From Brooklawnia sp050943675 (lineage in GTDB: Bacteria; Actinomycetota; Actinomycetes; Propionibacteriales; Propionibacteriaceae): DNA of 9,141 nucleotides. The stretch lies in the NCBI GenBank assembly GCA_050943675.1, contig JBMNPP010000110.1, forward strand, positions 1 through 9,141, given 5' to 3'. Within the stretch, counting starts at the first letter, position 1. Each line of letters begins with the position of its first letter. Positions 1 to 6,378 of this stretch are shown here, in pieces. The position numbers and the translations under genes are program-made. Under the pieces are notes generated by a model. That model made no database searches and was not told the DNA's origin. It saw nothing but the letters and a program-made list of their open reading frames with translations.

Positions 1-1
1 T

Positions 2-865
2 TTCGATCTCGATGTCGTGGTGCACCCTGGCGCAGGTGCCTATATCTGTGGCGAAGAGACTGCGCTGCTGGATTCGCTGGAGGGACGCCGCGGCCAGCCC
101 CGGCTCCGTCCGCCATTCCCGGCGGTGGCGGGTCTGTACGCTTCGCCGACGGTGGTCAACAATGCCGAGTCCATCGCGTCTGTCCCGGCGATCGTCGCCA
201 ACGGCCCCGACTGGTACAAGCAGATGGGCACCGAGAAGTCGGCTGGCGCCACGATCTACTCGATCAGTGGTCACGTCACCCGTCCCGGGCAGTACGAGGC
301 GCCGCTGGGCATCACCTTCGGCACCCTGCTCGACCTGGCCGGCGGTATCCGCGAGGGGCACCAGCTGAAGTTCTTCACTCCAGGTGGCTCGTCCACCCCG
401 ATCCTGACCGCCGAGCACATCGACGTCCCGCTGGACTACGAGGCCACTGCGGCGGCCGGTTCGCTGCTGGGCACCAAGGCGCTGCAGACCTTCGACGAGA
501 CCACCTCGGTGGTGCGGGCCTGCCTGCGGTGGACGGAGTTCTACAAGCACGAATCATGCGGCAAGTGCACGCCTTGCCGTGAGGGCAGCTGGTGGCTGGT
601 GCAGACCCTGCGCAACCTCGAGGCCGGCAAGGGTTCCGAGGGCGACATCGAGAAGTTGCTGGACGTCTGCGACAACGTGTCGATGAAGAGCTTCTGCACC
701 CTGGCCGACGGGTTCGTGGCCAACATCACCAGCTCGATCAAGCATTTCCGTGACGAATTCGAGGCCGGCTACCACACCCCGGCCTGGGAACTGTTCCCAT
801 ACGAAAACAGCGTCTACTTCCCTTACCAACGGGAGTCGATCAACGTGATTGGGGCTGACCGATGA
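2..865 (+). CDS. nuoF: NADH-quinone oxidoreductase subunit F (NuoF), 3' part
   Basis: NuoF is the 51-kDa-type subunit that oxidises NADH with FMN and passes electrons to the 4Fe-4S cluster N3 at the tip of complex I's peripheral arm. The reading frame is open at the left edge; 287 residues are visible and about 150 N-terminal residues, including the glycine-rich GRGGAGF-type nucleotide motif, are outside. Visible residues 10-20 form GAGAYICGEET, a conserved FMN-site segment. PPFPAVAGLYASPTVVNNAE follows, then an SLBB-type region (GHVTRPGQYEAPLG onward). The N3 ligands are in ESCGKCTPCREG (Cys 186, 189, 192 of the visible part) and SFCTLADG (Cys 232), the usual spacing of about 40 residues. 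The stop codon overlaps the nuoG start by 4 bases (ATGA). Nothing appears broken; the truncation is only the window edge. Identification is very secure. Confidence 0.97.
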   Translation, partial: FDLDVVVHPGAGAYICGEETALLDSLEGRRGQPRLRPPFPAVAGLYASPTVVNNAESIASVPAIVANGPDWYKQMGTEKSAGATIYSISGHVTRPGQYEAPLGITFGTLLDLAGGIREGHQLKFFTPGGSSTPILTAEHIDVPLDYEATAAAGSLLGTKALQTFDETTSVVRACLRWTEFYKHESCGKCTPCREGSWWLVQTLRNLEAGKGSEGDIEKLLDVCDNVSMKSFCTLADGFVANITSSIKHFRDEFEAGYHTPAWELFPYENSVYFPYQRESINVIGADR

Positions 866-3291
866 GCACCGATGTCAAGAGGCCCGGCAATGAGGTGGCA
901 GCCAGTGACCTGGTGAGCGCCACCATCGACGGCATCGAGGTCAGTGTTCCGAAGGGAACCCTGGTCATCCGGGCAGCCGAGCAGATCGGTATCGAGATCC
1001 CGCGCTTCTGCGACCACACCCTGCTCGATCCGGTGGCCGCCTGCCGCCAGTGCATCGTGGATGTACCTGACGGCGGCAACGGGCGCCCGATGAAGCCGCA
1101 GCCGGCCTGCGCGCTGACCGTGATGCCGAATATGGTCGTCGAGACGGCCGAGACCAACCAGACGGTGGCCAAGCACCAGGCAGGGATGCTGGAGTTCCTG
1201 CTGATCAACCACCCGCTGGACTGCCCGATCTGCGACAAGGGCGGCGAATGCCCGCTGCAGAACCAGGCGATGAGCCATGGCCGCGGCGAATCCCGCTATG
1301 AAGGGGTCAAGCGCACCTATCCCAAGCCGGTGAACATCTCGGCGCAGATCCTGATCGACCGCGAGCGCTGCGTGCTGTGCCAGCGCTGCACCCGCTTCGG
1401 CACCCAGATCTCGGGCGACGATTTCATCTCGCTGGCCGAGCGTGGCGGTCTGAGCCAGATCAACATCTATGCCAGCAAGCCCTATGAGAGCTACTTCTCG
1501 GGCAACATTGTGCAGATCTGCCCGGTGGGTGCCCTAACCAGCGTTGACTACCGATTCCAGGCGCGACCCTTCGACCTGGTCAGCACCACCACCACCTGCG
1601 AGAACTGCGCCGCCGGTTGTGAGTTGCGCGTCGATCACCGCAATTCCAGGGTGCGTCGCCGTCTGGCCGGGGATGACCCGCAGGTCAACGAGGAATGGAA
1701 CTGCGACAAGGGCCGGTTCGGCTTCTACTACGGACGCCAGGATGACCGCCTGACCCATCCGCTGGTTCGCCGCGATGGTGAACTGCAGCCCGCCAGTTGG
1801 CCCGAGGCCATAGATGCTGCGGTGGCCGGGCTGTCTGCAGCCGGCAGCGATGTCGGTGTGCTGACTGGTGGCCGGCTGACCCTCGAGAACGCCTACTCCT
1901 ACGCGAAGTTCGCTCGCGCCGTGCTGGGCACCAACTCGATTGATTTCCGCGCCCGTCCCTACGGTGCCGATGAGGCCGACTTCCTGGCCTCGCGGATCGT
2001 CGGGCGGCGGCTGGCTGATTCGGTGACCTATGCCGACCTGGAAGAAGCCAGGAAGGTCGTCCTCGTCGGGTTCGAGCCCGAAGAGGAATCACCTATCGTC
2101 TTCCTGCGACTGCGCAAGGCCTGGTACCAGCACTCCACCCAGGTGATCGCGGTCGCGCCGTTCCTGAGCAATGGCTCGGCCAAGATGGGCGCCAGCCTGG
2201 TGCCGTGCGCACCGGGCGGCGAGGTGGCCGCACTAGCGGGCCTGGCCGACCAGATCGACCAGGACACCATCGTGCTGGTGGGCGAGCGGGCATCCGCGGT
2301 GCCCGGCCTGCTGGCCACCATCGCCGGGTTCGGCGATGCGGGCGTGCGCTGGGCCTGGGTGCCCCGCCGGGCCGGCGAGATCGCCGCGCTGGAGGCGGGT
2401 TGCCTGCCCGGGCTGTTGCCCGGTAGCCGCCTGGTTGCCGATGCTTCGGCCAGGGTCGACCTGCAGGCCGCGTGGGGTATTGACCAGTTGCCTGCCACCG
2501 CCGGCCTGGATACCGAGGCGATGCTGGCAGCTGCTGCCGATGGCTCACTGAAGGCCCTGGTGGTCGGTGGGGTCGATATCAACGACCTGGCCGACCCGGC
2601 CGCCGCGCAGGCAGCGCTGGCCTCCGAGGTATTCGTGGTCAGCCTGGAGCAGCGGCTCAGCCGGGTGGCCGAGCAGGCCGATGTGGTCTTCCCGGTAGCC
2701 CTGCTCGAAGAGCAGATCGGCACCTTCATCAACTGGGAGCACCGCGTGCGACCGGTGCAGGCGATCAACTCCAGGTCGACCAACACCATGACCGATGTCC
2801 GGGTGCTGGCTGCGCTGGCCGATGCGCTGGGCAGTGACCTGGGCATGCGTTCACCGGCCCAGGCCAGGGCCTCGCACGCCGAAGTCTGGGACTGGGAGGG
2901 TGCCCGCGCCGAATTCGCCGGCCAGACCCCGGCTCAGGCATCGGCGGTTGAGGGCGCGAGCTCCGAGGGCCTGTTGCTGGCGACCTGGCGTGCCGCCGTG
3001 GACGATGCCAGCTGCCTGGACGGTGCCGACGAACTGCGGGCAACCGCACCAGCTCCGGTGGCCCGGGTATCACCGGCCACTGCGGCCCAATTGGGCGTGG
3101 ACACCGGTGACCGGGTTCGGTTGGGCGAGCAGGCCAATGTGGTGCTGCCCGTCGCAGTCACCCAACAGATGGTCGATGGTGTGGTGTGGGCCCCGAAGAA
3201 CTCCGGCGTCAACCTTGGGGTGGCGCTTCAGGCCCGTGCTGGTGATCCGGTACGGGTAGCGGTCGACGACGCTGCAGGAGGTGTGGCATGA
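862..3291 (+). CDS. nuoG: NADH-quinone oxidoreductase subunit G (NuoG)
   Basis: NuoG is the large Fe-S subunit (75-kDa type) that carries electrons from NuoF towards NuoI in the peripheral arm. At 809 residues it is near the size of actinobacterial and Thermus homologues and shorter than E. coli NuoG. Domains in order: a 2Fe-2S ferredoxin-like domain (N1b ligands Cys50, 61, 64, 83); the His-Cys domain for N5 (His117, Cys121, 124, 130, in HPLDCPICDKGGEC); a 4Fe-4S site for N4 (Cys170, 173, 176 and Cys220 in CPVGAL); then the molybdopterin-oxidoreductase-like domain opening with Cys246, 249, 253 and 281, which match the N7 pattern C-x2-C-x3-C-x27-C. A degenerate molybdopterin-like body follows, and a C-terminal beta domain from about residue 730. 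The ATG start lies in an ATGA overlap with nuoF. Only a weak GGGG (851-854) precedes it, so coupling to nuoF translation is likely. TIDGIEVSVPKGTLVIRAAE supports this start. Confidence 0.97.
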   Translation: MSTDVKRPGNEVAASDLVSATIDGIEVSVPKGTLVIRAAEQIGIEIPRFCDHTLLDPVAACRQCIVDVPDGGNGRPMKPQPACALTVMPNMVVETAETNQTVAKHQAGMLEFLLINHPLDCPICDKGGECPLQNQAMSHGRGESRYEGVKRTYPKPVNISAQILIDRERCVLCQRCTRFGTQISGDDFISLAERGGLSQINIYASKPYESYFSGNIVQICPVGALTSVDYRFQARPFDLVSTTTTCENCAAGCELRVDHRNSRVRRRLAGDDPQVNEEWNCDKGRFGFYYGRQDDRLTHPLVRRDGELQPASWPEAIDAAVAGLSAAGSDVGVLTGGRLTLENAYSYAKFARAVLGTNSIDFRARPYGADEADFLASRIVGRRLADSVTYADLEEARKVVLVGFEPEEESPIVFLRLRKAWYQHSTQVIAVAPFLSNGSAKMGASLVPCAPGGEVAALAGLADQIDQDTIVLVGERASAVPGLLATIAGFGDAGVRWAWVPRRAGEIAALEAGCLPGLLPGSRLVADASARVDLQAAWGIDQLPATAGLDTEAMLAAAADGSLKALVVGGVDINDLADPAAAQAALASEVFVVSLEQRLSRVAEQADVVFPVALLEEQIGTFINWEHRVRPVQAINSRSTNTMTDVRVLAALADALGSDLGMRSPAQARASHAEVWDWEGARAEFAGQTPAQASAVEGASSEGLLLATWRAAVDDASCLDGADELRATAPAPVARVSPATAAQLGVDTGDRVRLGEQANVVLPVAVTQQMVDGVVWAPKNSGVNLGVALQARAGDPVRVAVDDAAGGVA
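3276..3282 (+). promoter_or_regulatory. Ribosome binding site of nuoH
   Basis: AGGAGGT lies 5 bases before the nuoH ATG, inside the last codons of nuoG. It is a strong Shine-Dalgarno sequence. It supports ATG 3288 as the start even though that codon overlaps the nuoG stop. Confidence 0.85.
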
Positions 3292-4625
3292 GTCCACTGT
3301 TCGGTAACGACGTTTGGTGGATCGTCCTGATCAAGGTGGTGGGCGTCTTCGTCCTGCTGCTGACCTGGACCATCTTCAATGTCTGGTTCGAGCGCCGCGT
3401 GCTGGGCAAGATGCAGAACCGCAAGGGACCGATCATGAACGGTCCACTGGGTCTGGGACAGGCCCTCGGTGACGGCGTGAAGCTGCTGATGAAAGAGGAT
3501 TTCCGGCCGGCCCGCACCGACGCCCTGGTGTTCAACCTGGCCCCCATGCTGACCGCCGTCGCGGCCTTCGGCGCCTGGGCGGTGATCCCGTTCGGTGGCG
3601 AGGTGCAGATGTTCGGCCAGACCACCCGGCTGCAGGTGACCGACCTGCCGGTCGGTGCGCTGATGGTGCTGGCGATCGCCGGTATGGGGTTCTATGGCTT
3701 CGTCCTTGCCGGATGGGCCTCGAACGGCACCTACTCGCTGCTCGGCTCGATGCGCGCAACAGCGCAGCTGATCAGTTACGAGTTGGCCATGGGCCTGTCG
3801 CTGGTGGCGGTGTTCATGTACGCCGGCACCATGTCGACCAGCCAGATCGTCGAGGCCCAGCACATCCCAATGAACGTATTCGGCTGGTCGGTCCCGCTGC
3901 CCGGCTGGTACGGGCTGCTCCTGCTGCCCAGCTTCATCATCTACGTGATCGCGATGTTCGGCGAGACCAACCGGCAGCCCTTCGACATGCCCGAGTGTGA
4001 GTCCGAACTGGTTTCGGGTCACCTCACCGACTACTCCGGTTTCCGCTACGCCCTGTTCTTCCTGGCCGAGTACATCAACATGGCCACGGTCTCGGCAGTC
4101 GCAGTGACCCTCTTCCTGGGTGGATACGGCGCGCCGTGGCCGTTGAACGGCACCTTCCTCGACCAGGGCTGGTTCGGTCTGCTGTGGTTCCTGATCAAGG
4201 TGCAGTTGCTCCTCTTCTTCTTCTCCTGGGTGCGTGCGGCTGTGCCGCGGGTGCGCTACGACCAGCTGATGGACCTGGGCTGGAAGGTGCTCATCCCGGT
4301 CAACCTGGCCTGGATCACCATGCTGGCCCTGGGCCGCGGCGCTGCCCAGCACAACTGGTGGAGCTCACCGATCTTCATCGGCACCGTCGCGGTGCTGCTG
4401 CTGGCGATCCTGGGCACCATCTGGTTCGGTGGCCGTGAAGAGGTCACCGACGAGCTCGGCGAGCTCGACGAAGAAGAGTTCGATGCGTTCGCCGGTGGCT
4501 ACCCAGTGCCACCAATGCCCGACCAGAAGATCCTGGTCGGGGTCCTCGAGGGATCTGCTGATCCCGACGACCTGGTCACCGAGGCACCACGTCGGGCCAA
4601 TACCACGGATGGAGCTGATGTCTGA
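3288..4625 (+). CDS. nuoH: NADH-quinone oxidoreductase subunit H (NuoH)
   Basis: NuoH (ND1 type) is the membrane subunit at the joint of complex I that forms much of the quinone chamber and starts the proton pathway. Of 445 residues, the first 380 or so hold the membrane core. Landmarks are FNVWFERRVLGKMQNRKGP (about 30-48), KLLMKEDFRPARTD, ISYELAMGLSLVAVFMYAGT, and the conserved loop FGETNRQPFDMPECESEL (224-241) followed by a YSGFRYALFFLAEYINM helix. Residues 381-445 form a hydrophilic acidic extension with YPVPPMPDQ. Such tails are common in actinobacterial NuoH and absent from the shorter E. coli protein. Two details differ from the usual family pattern: GPIMNG where most members have GPNxxG, and Cys237 where PEAE is usual. 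A strong AGGAGG and an ATGA overlap with nuoG fix the start. The stop shares one base with the nuoI start (TGATG). Confidence 0.97.
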   Translation: MSPLFGNDVWWIVLIKVVGVFVLLLTWTIFNVWFERRVLGKMQNRKGPIMNGPLGLGQALGDGVKLLMKEDFRPARTDALVFNLAPMLTAVAAFGAWAVIPFGGEVQMFGQTTRLQVTDLPVGALMVLAIAGMGFYGFVLAGWASNGTYSLLGSMRATAQLISYELAMGLSLVAVFMYAGTMSTSQIVEAQHIPMNVFGWSVPLPGWYGLLLLPSFIIYVIAMFGETNRQPFDMPECESELVSGHLTDYSGFRYALFFLAEYINMATVSAVAVTLFLGGYGAPWPLNGTFLDQGWFGLLWFLIKVQLLLFFFSWVRAAVPRVRYDQLMDLGWKVLIPVNLAWITMLALGRGAAQHNWWSSPIFIGTVAVLLLAILGTIWFGGREEVTDELGELDEEEFDAFAGGYPVPPMPDQKILVGVLEGSADPDDLVTEAPRRANTTDGADV

Positions 4626-5191
4626 TGGGCGCCTGGTCAGGATTTGGCATCACCTTTCGGACGATGTTCCGCAAGACCTTCACGCAGGGCTACCCGCAGA
4701 AGGGCCATGAGAAGATAACCGCCCCGCGCTTCCACGGCCGACACCAGCTGAATCGCTGGCCGGACGGCCTGGAGAAGTGTGTCGGTTGCGAACTATGCGC
4801 ATGGGCCTGCCCGGCCGACGCGATCTATGTCGAAGGTGCCGACAACACCGATGAGCAGCGCTACTCGCCCGGTGAGCGTTACGGCAGGGTCTACCAGATC
4901 AACTACCTGCGGTGCATCCTGTGTGGTTACTGCATCGAGGCCTGTCCGACGCGGGCCCTGACGATGACCAACGAGTTCAAGTTCTCGGATCGCACTCGCG
5001 AGTCGCTGATCTACGAAAAGCATGAACTGCTGGCGCCGCTACTGCCCGGTATGGAGGAGCCCCCGCACCCCCGCCGGCTCGGTGCCGAAGAGAAGGATTA
5101 CTTCCTCGGACTGCCGCCAACTGGCCAGCTCGATACCCGTACCGCTGCTGATAGCGGGACTCAGCCAGAAACAAAGGAGGCGGAGAAGTGA
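4625..5191 (+). CDS. nuoI: NADH-quinone oxidoreductase subunit I (NuoI)
   Basis: NuoI (TYKY/23-kDa type) holds two 4Fe-4S clusters, N6a and N6b, which relay electrons from NuoG towards NuoB and quinone at the membrane surface. The 188 residues contain two ferredoxin motifs: Cys52, 55, 58 with Cys62 (CVGCELCAWACP), and Cys97, 100, 103 with Cys107 (CILCGYCIEACP). All eight ligands are present. The segment between them, YSPGERYGRVYQINYLRC, is highly conserved in the family. A basic and aromatic N-terminal helix (FGITFRTMFRKTFTQGYP) is the part expected to lie along NuoH. The tail beyond about residue 140 is polar and likely variable. The ATG shares its A with the nuoH stop. A short GGAG at 4611-4614 is 10 bases upstream, so initiation probably depends partly on re-initiation after nuoH. 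No signs of damage. Confidence 0.97.
   Translation: MGAWSGFGITFRTMFRKTFTQGYPQKGHEKITAPRFHGRHQLNRWPDGLEKCVGCELCAWACPADAIYVEGADNTDEQRYSPGERYGRVYQINYLRCILCGYCIEACPTRALTMTNEFKFSDRTRESLIYEKHELLAPLLPGMEEPPHPRRLGAEEKDYFLGLPPTGQLDTRTAADSGTQPETKEAEK
5173..5180 (+). promoter_or_regulatory. Ribosome binding site of nuoJ
   Basis: AAAGGAGG, a near-perfect anti-16S match, ends 7 bases before the GTG at 5188. It decides the nuoJ start: the GTG overlaps the nuoI stop as GTGA, and the strong site offsets the weaker start codon. Confidence 0.88.
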
Positions 5192-6072
5192 TTCCGCTCA
5201 TCACCGCCCAGCAGGTGGCCTTCTGGGTTTTCGCCCCGGTGTCCGTTGCCGGCGCGCTGGGCATGGTGATCTCGCGCAAGCCCGTGCATTCAGCCCTGAG
5301 CCTGGCCGGCATGATGGTCGCGCTCGGCTGCCTCTACGCCTCGCTGGACGCACCGTTCCTGTTCGTTGCCCAGATCATCGTCTACACCGGCGCCATCATG
5401 ATGTTGTTCCTGTTCACCATGATGATCGCTGGTGTCGACAGCATTGATTCGCTGGTCGAGACCATCCGCGGTCAGCGGGTGGCCTCCACCATCCTCGTCT
5501 TCGCCCTGGCAGCGTTGCTCATCGTCGCGGTCGGACAGGGTGTGGTGACCACCGTCGGTCTGCAGGAGGCCAATAGGGACGGCAATGTCGAGGGTCTGGC
5601 AGGGCTGGTCTTTGGGCCCTTCGTGCTTGCCTTCGAACTGACCGCGGCGCTCTTGATCACCGCCGCAGTCGCCGCGATCGTGCTCGCCCACGGCGAGCGG
5701 TTGCGCAAGAAGCAGAGCCAGGCAGACCGCGTCCGCAAGCGGACGCTCGCCTATGCCGAGCAGGGCACCGATCCCGGTCCGCTGCCCGGCCCGGGCGTTT
5801 ACGCCCGACACAACTCGGTGGCCTACCCGGCGCTGCTGCCGGACGGTTCGGTCGCCGAAAATTCTGTTTCGCCGACGCTTGCAGTGCGTGGTGTGGCCAT
5901 CGTCGAGAATGACGGATTGCGGGCCGCCCACCGCACAGCCATGACGCAGTTCGTCCAGATCAACGATGAACTGGTGGGCAGCGACATGGCCGACGTGTTT
6001 GCTGGCCAGCTCGATGATTCCGGCCCCCGTGAACTGGGTGCCGGTGAGGGCAACGAGGAGGATGAACGATGA
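5188..6072 (+). CDS. nuoJ: NADH-quinone oxidoreductase subunit J (NuoJ), with long C-terminal tail
   Basis: NuoJ (ND6 type) is a small membrane subunit that links NuoH to the antiporter-like subunits. Its third helix changes shape during coupling. Five hydrophobic segments are visible at about residues 9-28, 34-52, 57-81, 99-121 and 143-167. Residues 59-76, reading FVAQIIVYTGAIMMLFLF, are the family signature and include the helix that carries the pi-bulge in solved structures. The protein is 294 residues, against about 184 in E. coli. The surplus is a soluble tail from about residue 168, starting with a basic stretch (ERLRKKQSQADRVRKR), then GPLPGPGVYARHNSVAYPAL and an acidic end. Tails of this kind occur in actinobacterial NuoJ and their role is not known to me. 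The GTG start is supported by a strong ribosome site and the 4-base overlap with nuoI. The stop overlaps nuoK (ATGA). Confidence 0.96.
   Translation: MIPLITAQQVAFWVFAPVSVAGALGMVISRKPVHSALSLAGMMVALGCLYASLDAPFLFVAQIIVYTGAIMMLFLFTMMIAGVDSIDSLVETIRGQRVASTILVFALAALLIVAVGQGVVTTVGLQEANRDGNVEGLAGLVFGPFVLAFELTAALLITAAVAAIVLAHGERLRKKQSQADRVRKRTLAYAEQGTDPGPLPGPGVYARHNSVAYPALLPDGSVAENSVSPTLAVRGVAIVENDGLRAAHRTAMTQFVQINDELVGSDMADVFAGQLDDSGPRELGAGEGNEEDER
6056..6061 (+). promoter_or_regulatory. Ribosome binding site of nuoK
   Basis: AGGAGG ends 7 bases before the nuoK ATG, within the acidic (Glu-Glu-Asp-Glu) end codons of nuoJ. Strong site; it supports ATG 6069. Confidence 0.85.
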
Positions 6073-6368
6073 ATGTGAACGCCTACCTCGTGCTGTCGGC
6101 GATCCTGTTCGCTATCGGTGTGCTGGGCTTCCTGGTGCGCCGCAATGCGCTGATCGCATTCATGTCGGTTGAGCTGATGCTCAACTCCGCCAACCTCGCC
6201 CTGGTTTCGTTCAGCTATGCCAATGGCAACCTGTTGGGGCAGGTCGGTGCGTTCTTCGTGATGGTGGTTGCTGCCGCAGAGGTCGTCATTGGTCTGGCCA
6301 TCATCATGACCATCTTCCGGACCCGACGCTCGGCCTCGGTCGACGACCAGAACCAGTTGAAGTACTGA
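6069..6368 (+). CDS. nuoK: NADH-quinone oxidoreductase subunit K (NuoK)
   Basis: NuoK (ND4L type) is a three-helix membrane subunit, homologous to MrpC, sitting between NuoJ and NuoN in the proton path. The 99 residues match the usual length of about 100. The two membrane glutamates central to proton transfer are present: Glu35 in FMSVELMLNSANLALV and Glu71 in FFVMVVAAAEVVIGLAI, equivalent to Glu36 and Glu72 of E. coli. The last 16 residues (RTRRSASVDDQNQLKY) are soluble and match the conserved end of actinobacterial NuoK. The ATG overlaps the nuoJ stop by 4 bases. After the stop there are 10 bases before nuoL, the first gap between genes in the window. Confidence 0.97.
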   Translation: MNVNAYLVLSAILFAIGVLGFLVRRNALIAFMSVELMLNSANLALVSFSYANGNLLGQVGAFFVMVVAAAEVVIGLAIIMTIFRTRRSASVDDQNQLKY

Positions 6369-6373
6369 GGGGG
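6367..6373 (+). promoter_or_regulatory. Ribosome binding site of nuoL, supports the GTG start
   Basis: GAGGGGG overlaps the nuoK stop codon and ends 5 bases before GTG 6379. From the in-frame ATG at 6388 it would be 14 bases away, and the next in-frame ATG (6442) has no purine-rich site. This makes GTG 6379 the best start. Confidence 0.7.
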
Positions 6374-6378
6374 CATCG

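Noticed and set aside
2028..2846. Minus-strand open frame (about 272 codons) opposite the 3' half of nuoG
   Set aside because: Ser/Arg/Ala-rich low-complexity translation with no domain; expected from third-position G+C bias on the opposite strand.
3228..4352. Minus-strand open frame (about 374 codons) opposite nuoH
   Set aside because: Same kind of shadow: Gln/His/Glu-rich with no motif, directly antisense to strongly conserved NuoH.
4451..4467. Tandem CGAGCTCG direct repeat
   Set aside because: It simply encodes the repeated Glu-Leu in the acidic NuoH tail; too short and isolated to call a repeat element.
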